35,250 nt of DNA from a virus (IMGVR_UViG_3300010885_068627:1-35250), one strand, 5' to 3'. Counted from the first letter of the stretch, positions 16,384 through 24,231 are shown. The notes: generated by a model not told the origin, from the letters alone. Made by a program: numbers and translations.

Positions 16384-17004
16384 CTATTTTACCCATGTTT
16401 GTTCATTATAATGTATACCTTGAGCAAGGGGAAATTGTAATGTTTTATAATTAAATGCTTTTGATAGAATTTGAATTCTGTATTTTTCCTTATTAAGCAA
16501 GTGATATTTGGTTAACATATAAGGGCCTGTCTTGTAAAAGGTGGGGTTTAGTTCATTATCCTTAAACTTATTAGAAAGGATATTGAATATAAAGCCATTC
16601 TTCATGGATTGACAAATATTATAAAAAAAGAGACACTTTTTTGTACCTGCTAAAAAGAAGGGGTCCAATATAGGTTCTTCATCATAACACTCCCCAGCAG
16701 TTAGAACCACATCCACATTGTTTATTATTAAAGGACTGAATAGCTCGACATCTAAATCCAAATAAAAGCCGCCAAAGTGATAGATATAAAGATATCTAAT
16801 AAAGTCAACCTTTTGTATATTTGATAGGGTGTTATAAAACTCACAAAATTCAGGGTAGTGTTCTTTTAAAAATGCACCATTATCATCATCTGTCCAGAAC
16901 ATATACGTATAAGAAGGGTACACCCTTTTAATACTATCTATTTTTAATTGCTGGTTGTGGTCAACAGATGCTTTTTTCCAAGTCTGATGTATAATAGCAT
17001 CCAT
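16384..17004 (-). CDS. Glycosyltransferase, GT32/OCH1-like with DXD motif
   Basis: Transfers a sugar from a nucleotide sugar, probably in phage-directed glycan synthesis. The N-terminus IIHQTWKKASV and the SYTYMFWTDDDN segment match the Gly_transf_sug family. The IQKVDFIRYLYIYHFGGFYLDLDVE segment contains the metal/nucleotide-binding DLD motif. About 206 aa, a normal single-domain length. FLAGTKK and a HYNEQTWVK ending follow the family layout. It begins the glycan island, divergent from the radical SAM gene with 42 bp between starts, and has its own host-type promoter. It lies just upstream of the adhesin operon on the same strand, with 38 bases between. Confidence 0.82.
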   Translation of the reverse strand: MDAIIHQTWKKASVDHNQQLKIDSIKRVYPSYTYMFWTDDDNGAFLKEHYPEFCEFYNTLSNIQKVDFIRYLYIYHFGGFYLDLDVELFSPLIINNVDVVLTAGECYDEEPILDPFFLAGTKKCLFFYNICQSMKNGFIFNILSNKFKDNELNPTFYKTGPYMLTKYHLLNKEKYRIQILSKAFNYKTLQFPLAQGIHYNEQTWVK

Positions 17005-17009
17005 AATTA

Positions 17010-17037
17010 TATATAGATAGAATTATTAAAATTTCAA
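17010..17037 (-). promoter_or_regulatory. Host-type promoter of the GT32-like gene
   Basis: Minus-strand TTGAAA (17037-17032), a 16-bp spacer and TATATA (17015-17010), five bases before the ATG at 17004. An alternative -10, TATAAT, overlaps closer to the start. Confidence 0.5.
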
Positions 17038-17046
17038 TATCTTACC

Positions 17047-17793
17047 ATGTCACAAGAAAAAGTATACATTGATAGAATAAAATATGATATTATAGATCAT
17101 TGCAATTTAAGCTGTAGGCACTGTAGTCATTTTAGCCCCTTTAGAGCTAAACGAGAGGTTGATTTAGAACACATTAAAACTGACCTAACACAAATTAATG
17201 ATAGAATTATAATGGATGAGTTTCACATATTTGGTGGTGAACCTCTATTACACAGTAATATCATTGGCGTGCTAAGAGCAGCTCGGGAAATATTAGGTGA
17301 CAAGGTAAGGATTCATTTATTAACAAATGGGGTAAAGTTACCCAGCATGAAGGATTCTTTTTTTATAGCTGTTAAACATTTGAATATAATAATTGAATTT
17401 ACGCAATATCCTATTGGTCTGAATTTTAAAAAGATAGAAAAGAATATAGAATTAAGAGGGCTGGCACACATCATTCGAATTACAAATACATTTTATAATT
17501 TTATAGACCCTAAAGGTGAGCAAGATGGTGCTGAATCTTTTCGTGTATGTAAGGCCTATTGCTCCAATACCTATTTTGAAAACAATCGTCTTTATACCTG
17601 TTCCTACGCAAAGAGTGTCCTCTTTGTTAATAAGCAATTTAATCATAATATAGAACATGACTTTATTTCTATAGATGAATCTTCGGAAAATATTACACGA
17701 TATCTAAACCAAGCCTGCCCGACATGTCGATTCTGCAAGGTTAATAAACAGCCCGAACCGTGGACTCAAATAAAACCGCATGAAAAGGTTTAA
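17047..17793 (+). CDS. Radical SAM enzyme with C-terminal cysteine cluster
   Basis: The radical SAM 4Fe-4S motif C19-x3-C23-x2-C26 lies in DHCNLSCRHCSHFSPF, and GGEP (63-66) is the SAM-binding motif. The C-terminal third holds further cysteines: CKAYCSN, LYTCSYA and ACPTCRFCKVNKQ near residues 165-240. These look like a reduced SPASM-type auxiliary cluster region. Radical SAM proteins with a CSHFSP signature commonly sit in polysaccharide gene clusters, and the neighbours here are glycosyltransferases. That points to a sugar or glycan modification (epimerisation, dehydration or similar), although the substrate is unknown. It is not a QueE: the context and C-terminus differ. It overlaps the next glycosyltransferase by 14 nt, so the two are co-translated. 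Confidence 0.85.
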   Translation: MSQEKVYIDRIKYDIIDHCNLSCRHCSHFSPFRAKREVDLEHIKTDLTQINDRIIMDEFHIFGGEPLLHSNIIGVLRAAREILGDKVRIHLLTNGVKLPSMKDSFFIAVKHLNIIIEFTQYPIGLNFKKIEKNIELRGLAHIIRITNTFYNFIDPKGEQDGAESFRVCKAYCSNTYFENNRLYTCSYAKSVLFVNKQFNHNIEHDFISIDESSENITRYLNQACPTCRFCKVNKQPEPWTQIKPHEKV

Positions 17794-18589
17794 TTTTTCA
17801 GTAGCCATATTAGCTTATAAAGAATATGATACAGTATATGGATTATTAAACTATATTAAAGAGGCTGGGTTAGTATTTAATAATATTTTTATCTGTGCTG
17901 ATAAAATACCCTTATCAGAAGGGTTAGGTGAAGTAACAAAGGCTTATCAATATAAAGAATTAGTATCTAGCCAAAATATACAATTCATTAATAGAAAAAA
18001 ACATGGAGGTGTAATAGGTACAGTGGATTATTTAGATATGGCTCCTATTACTGAAAAGGAACATTTAGTAGTTATAGAAGATGATTTATTTGCTACTGTG
18101 GGGTTTTTTAATCAATGTGAACATTTTTTTGCCAATATACGATCAAATAAAATCCCTATATTTGTAGGATACAGCCAAGTATCTTTAACTGAATCATATT
18201 TTAAAACATACAGCCTTATGCATATGTGGGGGTTTGCTATGCAGGTTAATGATTTGCGGAAGGTTATAGACTATCATAATAGAGTAAGAAAATATACCAC
18301 AGATGAAAAACAAAAAATAATTAATGATGTAAAAGAATATGTGTATCCTTGTAAAGTATTTGAAAAGTATAAAGAAGATCTCTTGGGTAAAGTATCTGAA
18401 TTATTTCTAAAGGATTCCGATGAATCTGTGGATGTATATTTTATGTTTTATTTTTTGCAGAATCGATTGCAAATTGCAAAACCAACCAAATCTCATATTC
18501 GGTCCTTTAAGCCTAATCTATATAATGAACCCTCAGAAAATCCTATAGAGGCTGATATAAAGGCAAATATAACCAACTTTACCGTCTAA
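17780..18589 (+). CDS. Glycosyltransferase, GT-A fold (GT2/GT13-like)
   Basis: Starts inside the end of the radical SAM gene. The N-terminus FNFSVAILAYKEYDTVYGLLNYI is a typical first strand and helix of a GT-A enzyme. HLVVIEDDLFAT near residues 93-104 carries the acidic metal-binding EDD motif, as in GT2/GT13-type transferases, and a MWGFAMQVNDLR segment may line the acceptor site. 269 aa without membrane helices, so a soluble cytoplasmic enzyme acting on a nucleotide sugar. It probably acts with the preceding radical SAM enzyme on the same glycan. Donor and acceptor are not deducible. A 190-bp non-coding or poorly coding gap follows. Confidence 0.8.
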   Translation: MKRFNFSVAILAYKEYDTVYGLLNYIKEAGLVFNNIFICADKIPLSEGLGEVTKAYQYKELVSSQNIQFINRKKHGGVIGTVDYLDMAPITEKEHLVVIEDDLFATVGFFNQCEHFFANIRSNKIPIFVGYSQVSLTESYFKTYSLMHMWGFAMQVNDLRKVIDYHNRVRKYTTDEKQKIINDVKEYVYPCKVFEKYKEDLLGKVSELFLKDSDESVDVYFMFYFLQNRLQIAKPTKSHIRSFKPNLYNEPSENPIEADIKANITNFTV

Positions 18590-18608
18590 GCCTAGTAAGT
18601 AATCACAC

Positions 18609-18737
18609 ATGTATCGCAATTCAAGATTTCTGCAGGTTAAGCCAAAGAATAAAGTCAACAAACCTTACGCGTCTTTATCGTCTGTTTACGAGAAGGTGGT
18701 AACGGTGGCTGTAGTTCACAATGTTCTATATTTTTAG
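18609..18737 (+). CDS. Possible 42-aa ORF in the intergenic gap
   Basis: ATG to TAG, encoding MYRNSRFLQVKPKNKVNKPY followed by a valine-rich end. It sits in the only gap of notable size inside the glycan island and has more G/C and rarer codons than its neighbours. There is no clear ribosome binding site or promoter, and a start-less frame overlaps on the other strand. Either may be an accident of composition. Confidence 0.2.
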   Translation: MYRNSRFLQVKPKNKVNKPYASLSSVYEKVVTVAVVHNVLYF

Positions 18738-18768
18738 ACAATATAGCTATAACTAATGCTACAATCTT
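18655..18768 (-). pseudogene. Start-less 37-codon frame, possible remnant of a small membrane protein
   Basis: Reading from just after a TAA at 18769-18771, the frame encodes KIVALVIAILSKNIEHC, then a proline-rich, basic tail (LQPPLPPSRKQ, KTRKVC) ending at TGA. The hydrophobic start and Pro/Lys/Arg tail look like a small phage membrane protein, but no ATG, GTG or TTG start is available at the front (AAG ATT GTA). It would need an ATT start or be a decayed gene. Low confidence. Confidence 0.25.
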
Positions 18769-18781
18769 TTAATTTAGGTTA

Positions 18782-19426
18782 TTAACAAAACCATTTTTGT
18801 TCTAATGGTGAAAAGATGTGTGTTGAAGCTTTTTCAATATTGCGGTGAATAGAAACACCCATGCCTATACATGTTTTGGATGCTATAGATGTTTGGCTTC
18901 TAATTGTAGATCTTAATCCTAAAGATACTTCTTCTCCAATATTGCAGCCACCCCCTATAATAGATCCAGCACCAATATAAGAATGCTTACCAATGATGGT
19001 ATCATGAGCTATTAAAACGCCTTCACCAATATAACAATTGTCGCTGATGATAATATCTGGATGGCAAGCAGCAAGAGCTCCAATAAACACGTTCTCTCCA
19101 ATATTTTTGCGGTCTGTGTATAATATCGCTGATCGATGTATAAAGGTCAGAAAGTCATATTTAAGGGATTTAAATTGTTCATAAACCCTTTTGCGAGATT
19201 GACATTTATGTTTTGGTCCCATGGGAGAAAACAATTCATAATCATTTGGAGGGCAGTTATTCACAAAATCACTAAATTTATAGATAGGTTTATCCAAAAA
19301 CGTGGATGATGTGTGGTACTCATCATCCACACAAAATCCATGAACATCAATCCCCTCTTGAGATACCATGTTGTATATGGCTTTGATATTGCTACCATTT
19401 CCAAAAAATATTAATTTTTTTGACAT
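18782..19426 (-). CDS. NeuD-like sugar O/N-acyltransferase, left-handed beta-helix
   Basis: The N-terminal ~75 residues form a Rossmann-like NeuD domain (KLIFFGNGSNIKAIYNMV). From about residue 105 hexapeptide repeats begin (IGENVFIGALAACHPDI, CYIGEGVLIAHDTIIG, SYIGAGSIIGGGCNIGEEV), with a candidate catalytic His in IAHDTIIG. Such enzymes acetylate an amino sugar, which fits the nearby DegT aminotransferase. Unusually for this window the start has a good ribosome binding site (AAGGGG, five bases before ATG 19426). Its start codon overlaps the -35 box of the divergent gene. Probably works with the aminotransferase to make an N-acyl amino sugar donor. Confidence 0.85.
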   Translation of the reverse strand: MSKKLIFFGNGSNIKAIYNMVSQEGIDVHGFCVDDEYHTSSTFLDKPIYKFSDFVNNCPPNDYELFSPMGPKHKCQSRKRVYEQFKSLKYDFLTFIHRSAILYTDRKNIGENVFIGALAACHPDIIISDNCYIGEGVLIAHDTIIGKHSYIGAGSIIGGGCNIGEEVSLGLRSTIRSQTSIASKTCIGMGVSIHRNIEKASTHIFSPLEQKWFC

Positions 19427-19447
19427 ATTGCCCCTTATTTGTATATA
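19420..19447 (+). promoter_or_regulatory. Host-type promoter of the GT31-like gene
   Basis: Perfect -35 TTGACA (19420-19425), a 16-bp spacer and TATATA (19442-19447), six bases before the ATG at 19454. The -35 lies across the start codon of the divergent acyltransferase. Confidence 0.6.
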
Positions 19448-19453
19448 TTATAT

Positions 19454-20314
19454 ATGAAAACAATAATTCTATTAATTACAGTTTGCAACCAGAATAAGAA
19501 AAGAATTATAAATCAACTATTTAATTTATCAACTCAACACTCAAAAGAAGATGTGATATTTAAACCTGTATTTTTATTTGGTGCGGGAGGTGATACAAGT
19601 AATATACCTTATGATACCTTGGTAGTTGACGTTAAGGAACAATACACTAATTTGTATCTAAAATTATTTAAAGCTTATAAAATAATAAATAAAAAATATA
19701 CCTATGATTATATCTGTAAAATTGATGATGATACTAAAATAAATTTACAGAATCTAGACATTAATTTATTGGAGAATAAAGATTATATAGGTAGATTTTT
19801 TAGTGGCGTCACAGAGACATCCATAACATTAAAAATAGATTTTTGTAATTTGTATAAGGTTATAAATCTTATTCCCGATGCATTATGTCAGAATTACCAA
19901 TATGCTTCTGGAGATTGTTATTTTATTAGTAAAAAAGCAGTTGAGCACATCTTATCGAAAGAATCAATAATTCAAAACCTGGCGCATGATGTCAATGAAA
20001 TTAATGAAGATTCTATATTTGGTAAATTATTAGAATCTCCAGATATAATAAAAAGTGACATTAATTTAACAAATGAATTTTCTACAATTAATGAGTTGCA
20101 ATTAACCCAAAATTACTTTACATTTCATCCAATAAATGAAAATCTATACACTCAATTAATAGACAAGACCATCGATGAACAAATTAATATTATAAATAAT
20201 AATAAGACTTTAAATCTTTTAAAAAGAAAATTAGATATATCAGAATTAGAAAATAATCTTAAAAAGGTTGTATTTGATTTTCTTAATTCAAAAAGAACTA
20301 ATGGCTTGGGATAA
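19454..20314 (+). CDS. Glycosyltransferase, GT31 (beta-1,3-galactosyltransferase)-like
   Basis: The frame opens at a TTG (19439), but the ATG at 19454 follows a promoter and is preferred, giving 286 aa. GT31-type motifs appear in order: a DYICKIDDDTKIN metal site (DDD), YASGDCYFISKKAVEHI (the family's 'YASG-x-x-Y-x-x-S' element) and EDSIFGKLLE (the E-D-x-x-x-G catalytic motif). The C-terminal ~60 residues are Asn/Lys/Leu-rich and helical and may be an oligomerisation tail. Soluble, no membrane anchor, unlike eukaryotic relatives. It overlaps the convergent GT8-like gene by 27 nt. Donor and acceptor are unknown; galactose or a hexosamine is possible. Confidence 0.78.
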   Translation: MKTIILLITVCNQNKKRIINQLFNLSTQHSKEDVIFKPVFLFGAGGDTSNIPYDTLVVDVKEQYTNLYLKLFKAYKIINKKYTYDYICKIDDDTKINLQNLDINLLENKDYIGRFFSGVTETSITLKIDFCNLYKVINLIPDALCQNYQYASGDCYFISKKAVEHILSKESIIQNLAHDVNEINEDSIFGKLLESPDIIKSDINLTNEFSTINELQLTQNYFTFHPINENLYTQLIDKTIDEQINIINNNKTLNLLKRKLDISELENNLKKVVFDFLNSKRTNGLG

Positions 20315-20926
20315 TAACGCAAAATATGCTGTGTGGTGTGTCTTAATATATTTTTGCCTTTCAAAATCACTGCAACCAGTGTAATGAATCGCCTTAGTAC
20401 TATTATTAAAGCACTTTTGAATGCCATTTAGAGAAAAAATACAATTCCATGAAGGATTTAGTTCATGGATATCTAAAAAATTTCTTTCTTTTAATTCCTT
20501 ATTCAAAGGAAATTGTTCATATGCCGGTTCAGTTGAGGTTTTAGCCTGTAAAAATACTCTGTCCAATAAGGAACGGTATTTTTTAGGTATACCCATCAAT
20601 CCACAATTATATTTAAAATAAGGATAATTGGAAATAGGAGCCCCAGAATCTGCGACTAGGTTTATTAAATTATGATTTAAATACTTTTCAATAGAGTCAC
20701 TAAACCTCCGGGGTAATAAGTCCATATCCCAGCATAGCACAAAGTCATCCTCTATATAATCAAAACATTTTAATTTTAACCAAGAAGGATGTACATCATA
20801 TTTATTTTCATTTAAAACAAAGAAGCTAAGCTTGTGCTTAGTAAAGTAATCCATCAAGATAGATAGACTCATGTCATATATTGGTTTTTGGTCTGGTGAA
20901 GGTAGATTTACCAAAAATATTGTCAT
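20288..20926 (-). CDS. GT-A glycosyltransferase, GT8-like
   Basis: The sequence FVLCWDMDLLPRRF carries a DxD metal/nucleotide motif around residues 67-69. NCGLMGIPKKY matches the GT8 'N-x-G-x-M' acceptor element. LNPSWNCIF and KAIHYTGCSDF resemble the late 'W-N' and 'H-x-x-G' elements of GT8 enzymes. 212 aa, slightly short. The start has a late-type box (CATAAATATG), and the -35 of the divergent epimerase gene begins at its start codon. Unlike most island genes it reads on the minus strand with a late-type signal, so it may act late, perhaps on virion proteins. Donor sugar unknown. Confidence 0.65.
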   Translation of the reverse strand: MTIFLVNLPSPDQKPIYDMSLSILMDYFTKHKLSFFVLNENKYDVHPSWLKLKCFDYIEDDFVLCWDMDLLPRRFSDSIEKYLNHNLINLVADSGAPISNYPYFKYNCGLMGIPKKYRSLLDRVFLQAKTSTEPAYEQFPLNKELKERNFLDIHELNPSWNCIFSLNGIQKCFNNSTKAIHYTGCSDFERQKYIKTHHTAYFALLSQAISSF

Positions 20927-20953
20927 TGTTTTTTCATATTTATGTGTTATAAT
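20926..20953 (+). promoter_or_regulatory. Host-type promoter of the sugar-biosynthesis operon
   Basis: TTGTTT (20926-20931), a 16-bp spacer and TATAAT (20948-20953), ten bases before the ATG at 20964. The three genes that follow are overlapping or abutting and should be one transcript. Confidence 0.55.
20937..20943 (-). promoter_or_regulatory. Late-type box of the GT8-like gene
   Basis: Minus-strand CATAAATATG with ATAAATA at 20943-20937, ten bases before the ATG at 20926, inside the spacer of the opposite promoter. Confidence 0.4.
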
Positions 20954-20963
20954 TAAAAATACA

Positions 20964-21875
20964 ATGCGCGTTTTGGTTACAGGTGGAGTTGGGTTTATCG
21001 GCCATCATCTCATTAATAAGTTGAGAAGTCTGGGTCATACCTGTTTGGCATTAGATAATACAAAAGGCTGCTCTTCAACTTTATTAAAAGAACGTATAGA
21101 AGTTATAGATAGTCCACTATGTAACATAACCTTAGGATCTGATCCTTTGGAATTAAATGAATACTTCTCAATACATGCTCCTGATGCTATAATCCATTTA
21201 GCTGGGCCATCTCGACAACAACAGGTAGATCAAGATTCTTCTAATGACATAATTGCCGGAACCCTATCTTTATTGCAAATGGCTAGAAAATATAAGATAC
21301 ATCGTTTTGTTTATATTAGCAGTAGCATGGTTTACGGTAATTTCATTGGTTCAATAACCGAAGACGCTCCAACCAACCCTTTAAATACCTATGGCATCTT
21401 AAAGTTAAAAAGTGAAACAATTGTTAAACATTATTGTAAGTTATTTGGAATTACATATAATATTATTCGCCCTTGTTCTGTTTATGGTGTGAGGGATAAT
21501 TTAGATAGAGTAGTAAATAAATTTTTTACAGCAGCTTTACATAATAAGCCTCTTGTTATTAACGGTAAGAAGGAAACTTTGGACTTTACATATGTAGATG
21601 ACCTAACAGATGGAATAATTTTAGCTACTTTAGCTAAAGAACACTACAATGAAATATATAATATAAGTAGATCTCAAAGCAGATATTTGACCGATGCAGC
21701 AGATTTAATAATAAAATTAGTAGGACAGGGATCTATACTCATTAAAGATTCCGAATATACCCGTGGTGCTTTAGATATTAATAAAGCTATGACTAAATTG
21801 GGATATGTGCCAAAAATTAACATTGAAGAAGGATTTAAAAAATGCTATGGCTGGATTAAAAATACCATTGGTTAA
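20964..21875 (+). CDS. NAD-dependent sugar epimerase/dehydratase (SDR)
   Basis: Extended SDR enzyme acting on nucleotide sugars. VLVTGGVGFIGHHL (residues 3-16) is the NAD-binding G-x-x-G-x-x-G motif, HRFVYISSSMVYG supplies the catalytic Ser, and the YGILK segment supplies the catalytic Tyr and Lys (around 141-146). PCSVYG and DFTYVDDLTDGI are typical of UDP-glucose epimerase/dTDP-glucose dehydratase relatives. 303 aa, standard. An upstream in-frame extension to 20871 is rejected: the ATG at 20964 follows a consensus promoter. It overlaps the aminotransferase gene by 29 nt. It probably makes the epimerised sugar or 4-keto intermediate that the aminotransferase uses. Confidence 0.88.
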   Translation: MRVLVTGGVGFIGHHLINKLRSLGHTCLALDNTKGCSSTLLKERIEVIDSPLCNITLGSDPLELNEYFSIHAPDAIIHLAGPSRQQQVDQDSSNDIIAGTLSLLQMARKYKIHRFVYISSSMVYGNFIGSITEDAPTNPLNTYGILKLKSETIVKHYCKLFGITYNIIRPCSVYGVRDNLDRVVNKFFTAALHNKPLVINGKKETLDFTYVDDLTDGIILATLAKEHYNEIYNISRSQSRYLTDAADLIIKLVGQGSILIKDSEYTRGALDINKAMTKLGYVPKINIEEGFKKCYGWIKNTIG

Positions 21876-22929
21876 TTTAGGTCGTCAATATACCTCTTTA
21901 AAGCGGGAGATACTGGATGCTCAGGATCAAGTATTTTCTAGTGGGTTGGTCTTAGATGGTGTATATGTAAAAGAATTCGAACAAAAAATTGCTACATACT
22001 GTAAACGCAAATATGCAGTTGCTGTTAATTCGTGCACTCAAGCCTTAACATTTGCTAATATAATATCTAAATCTCGCAGAATTCTTATGCCAGCTATGAG
22101 TTTCAGAGCCACTCTAAACTCTGCATTAATGGCAGATCAAGATGTTTTTTTTGCAGATGTAGATGATCAGGGGTTAATAGATACCCAAACGCTATTACTT
22201 CCTGCAGCCTATGATTATATAGAATCCTTAATGTTCGTAGATCTTTACGGTAATATACCAGATCAGAACAATATAGATAACTTTTGTAATAAATTCAAAA
22301 ATATTAAGATTATTGAAGATGCAGCTCAAAGTTTTGGTTCTTTCTGGGATGGTAACCCCGCCGGATCTTTTGGAGACATCAGTTGCTTAAGTTTTGATCC
22401 TTTAAAAAATCTACCCAATTATGGGTCTGGCGGTATGATTTTGACAGATAATAAAGATTACTATGAAACCGCTAAAAACCTAAGAGATAACGGCAAATAT
22501 AACAATTTAACTGCAGGTACTAATAGTAAACTTAGTGAAGGCGACTGCGCTGTTCTTTTAATTAAGATGAATCATTTTAATAATTGGCAAACCCGTCGCC
22601 AAGAAATAGCATCTTTTTATAATAAAAATTTAGAATCATTTGTTTATATACCAACTATATCTAATAAAGTTACACCCAGTTGGAGCAAATACGTCATTCA
22701 GACAGATCATCAACAGACTCTATCTAACTATCTCATATCAAATGGCATAGAATGCCGAATAAACTACCCTACCCCTTTGCCATTTTTATATGCTGGTGAT
22801 AAATATGAAAATAAAGAATTTGCTGTAGCTCAAAAATTAAGTAAAAGAGTGTTAAGTTTACCCATATACCCGGAAATGACAGATGTTGAGGTTGAATACA
22901 TTGTTAATACCATAATAAAATTTTTTTAA
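21847..22929 (+). CDS. DegT/DnrJ/EryC1/StrS-family sugar aminotransferase
   Basis: PLP-dependent transamination of a keto-sugar nucleotide. 360 aa, normal. IEDAAQSFGSFWDG is the family PLP-phosphate region, SFDPLKNLPNYGSGG holds the PLP-binding Lys at about residue 186, and the LRDNGKYNNL loop and final CRINYPTPLPF segment agree with the family. The frame extends upstream into the epimerase gene (21805); the ATG at 21847, just before KIPLVNLGRQY, is the natural start. Together with the SDR upstream and the NeuD-like acyltransferase nearby it gives a keto-sugar to amino-sugar to acyl-amino-sugar route. The exact sugar is not deducible. Confidence 0.88.
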   Translation: MAGLKIPLVNLGRQYTSLKREILDAQDQVFSSGLVLDGVYVKEFEQKIATYCKRKYAVAVNSCTQALTFANIISKSRRILMPAMSFRATLNSALMADQDVFFADVDDQGLIDTQTLLLPAAYDYIESLMFVDLYGNIPDQNNIDNFCNKFKNIKIIEDAAQSFGSFWDGNPAGSFGDISCLSFDPLKNLPNYGSGGMILTDNKDYYETAKNLRDNGKYNNLTAGTNSKLSEGDCAVLLIKMNHFNNWQTRRQEIASFYNKNLESFVYIPTISNKVTPSWSKYVIQTDHQQTLSNYLISNGIECRINYPTPLPFLYAGDKYENKEFAVAQKLSKRVLSLPIYPEMTDVEVEYIVNTIIKFF

Positions 22930-22933
22930 TACT

Positions 22934-23581
22934 ATGAATATAATGATAATTGTACCTCACCCAGATGATGAAGTACTTGGGTTTGGCGGTGCAATTCAGG
23001 GGCATATTGAACAAGGAGATAGGGTTTTTGTGTATTATATAAATGCAAATAACTCAAAAAGAGAGATACAACAGTATAAAGACCTGCAATCTGTATCGAA
23101 ATATTTAAAATTTCAAAGCATTGTAAAAAATATAAAACTTAATGATACTAATTTTAAAAAGTGTATTAATTATATAGAAAATGAAATTGAAAAAATAAAA
23201 CCAGATATCCTATACACGGTGTTTTATGGAGACAACCACCAAGATCATGAGTATATTTTTAAAGCTGTAAAAATAGCAACACGCATATGGTCATCTTTTT
23301 TGGTTAAAAAAATTTATCTAGGTGAAATTTTATCATCTACTGATCAAGCACCGAAGAACTTACTTCATACATTCTGTCCTACACATTATGTGGCTTTACG
23401 TGAAGATCAAGTAATTCGCAAATCAAAAAGTATATCAATGTACAAAGATGAAGTTATGCAATGGCCTCACCCACGATCTGAAAAAGGCATTATAAATTTA
23501 GCAGAACGTCGAGGAAGTGAATGCAAATCTCTGTATGCTGAAGCGTTTGTGATTCTGAGAGATATAAAAGAACTGGCCTAA
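22934..23581 (+). CDS. PIG-L/LmbE-type N-deacetylase
   Basis: Zinc-dependent deacetylase of N-acetyl sugars. The metal-binding motif P8-H9-P10-D11-D12-E13 is at the start of the protein in IIVPHPDDEVLGFGGAI, and the second His site is in FYGDNHQDHEYIF near residue 97. MQWPHPRSEKGI near the end is typical of LmbE-type enzymes. 215 aa, usual size. Starts four bases after the aminotransferase stop, so it is part of the same operon. A deacetylase next to an acyltransferase suggests exchange of an acetyl for another acyl group, or removal of acetyl from a host sugar. Whether substrate is a nucleotide sugar or glycan is unknown. Confidence 0.88.
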   Translation: MNIMIIVPHPDDEVLGFGGAIQGHIEQGDRVFVYYINANNSKREIQQYKDLQSVSKYLKFQSIVKNIKLNDTNFKKCINYIENEIEKIKPDILYTVFYGDNHQDHEYIFKAVKIATRIWSSFLVKKIYLGEILSSTDQAPKNLLHTFCPTHYVALREDQVIRKSKSISMYKDEVMQWPHPRSEKGIINLAERRGSECKSLYAEAFVILRDIKELA

Positions 23582-23583
23582 TA

Positions 23584-24231
23584 TCAGCCTTCTATAGGGC
23601 TTGGTTTTAAAAGCAAAGGCCAAGAATCTATTAGTTCTTTGTGGGATTTAATACTATTCAATATATTTAATGATTCAGAGGGTATCTTACCTAAAACCTC
23701 TTTTATATTATTAAGCTCTGAAATTATTGAAGTATCCGTAGTGTTTTTGATTTCATTGTCGATATTGCTCACACACTCCCCACATTTATTTAAAATTAAA
23801 TTATACCAAGACTCTTTCACATCATTTATAATCTGCATGTCATTATTTTGTAATTTTAAAAATTCTTCGAAATTATTAAGATAGCTTATGTTAAACAGTT
23901 TTATCAAAGCGCTGTCTATTAAGGATAAATCTCCTGATAAAAAATTAACAAATTCTGATATATCATTTTTGTTAATTAAAAACCCTTTTATTTTTTTGAG
24001 AATCTCTGAAGCAAATTCCATTTCTAGAGGTTGCAATACACTCAAAACCTCATCCTTTATATTATAAGTGATACATTTTTCGAGTGACAAATCATTTATT
24101 TCAATCTTATCATCGACCAGTTTTATATAACCAATGTGATTATATGTCGGTTTATTACATTCCGAAATAAAGATTATTATACAAAATTTATATATAACAT
24201 TCGGATCTGGAGGGATTGGCCACCTATTCAT
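23584..24231 (-). CDS. Hypothetical helical protein (215 aa)
   Basis: No family recognised. Opens MNRWPIPPDPNVIYKFCII, with a possible short beta region to residue 60. The remainder is strongly helical and acidic (ISEFVNFLSGDLSLIDSALIKLFNI, NEIKNTTDTSIISELNNIKEVLGK) and ends WPLLLKPSPIEG. The amount of helix suggests an alpha-bundle or coiled-coil protein. It has its own promoter of the window's host-type class. It closes the island opposite the sugar operon: its stop is two bases from that of the deacetylase. A role as a phage regulator or structural accessory is possible, but nothing decides between them. Confidence 0.75.
   Translation of the reverse strand: MNRWPIPPDPNVIYKFCIIIFISECNKPTYNHIGYIKLVDDKIEINDLSLEKCITYNIKDEVLSVLQPLEMEFASEILKKIKGFLINKNDISEFVNFLSGDLSLIDSALIKLFNISYLNNFEEFLKLQNNDMQIINDVKESWYNLILNKCGECVSNIDNEIKNTTDTSIISELNNIKEVLGKIPSESLNILNSIKSHKELIDSWPLLLKPSPIEG

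Noticed and set aside
17047-17793. QueE (7-carboxy-7-deazaguanine synthase) for the radical SAM gene, to complete a preQ0 pathway
   Set aside because: It has a C-terminal cysteine cluster and overlaps a glycosyltransferase. The CSHFSP signature fits glycan-cluster radical SAM proteins better.
18590-18781. tRNA gene in the intergenic gap
   Set aside because: A TTCAAGA resembles part of a T-loop, but no acceptor stem, anticodon stem or D-loop could be paired on either strand.
20871-20963. N-terminal extension of the sugar epimerase
   Set aside because: The extension covers the divergent gene start and promoter boxes, whereas MRVLVTGG is the standard SDR start.
21805-21846. N-terminal extension of the DegT aminotransferase
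   Set aside because: It begins at a non-ATG codon and merely shadows the epimerase C-terminus.
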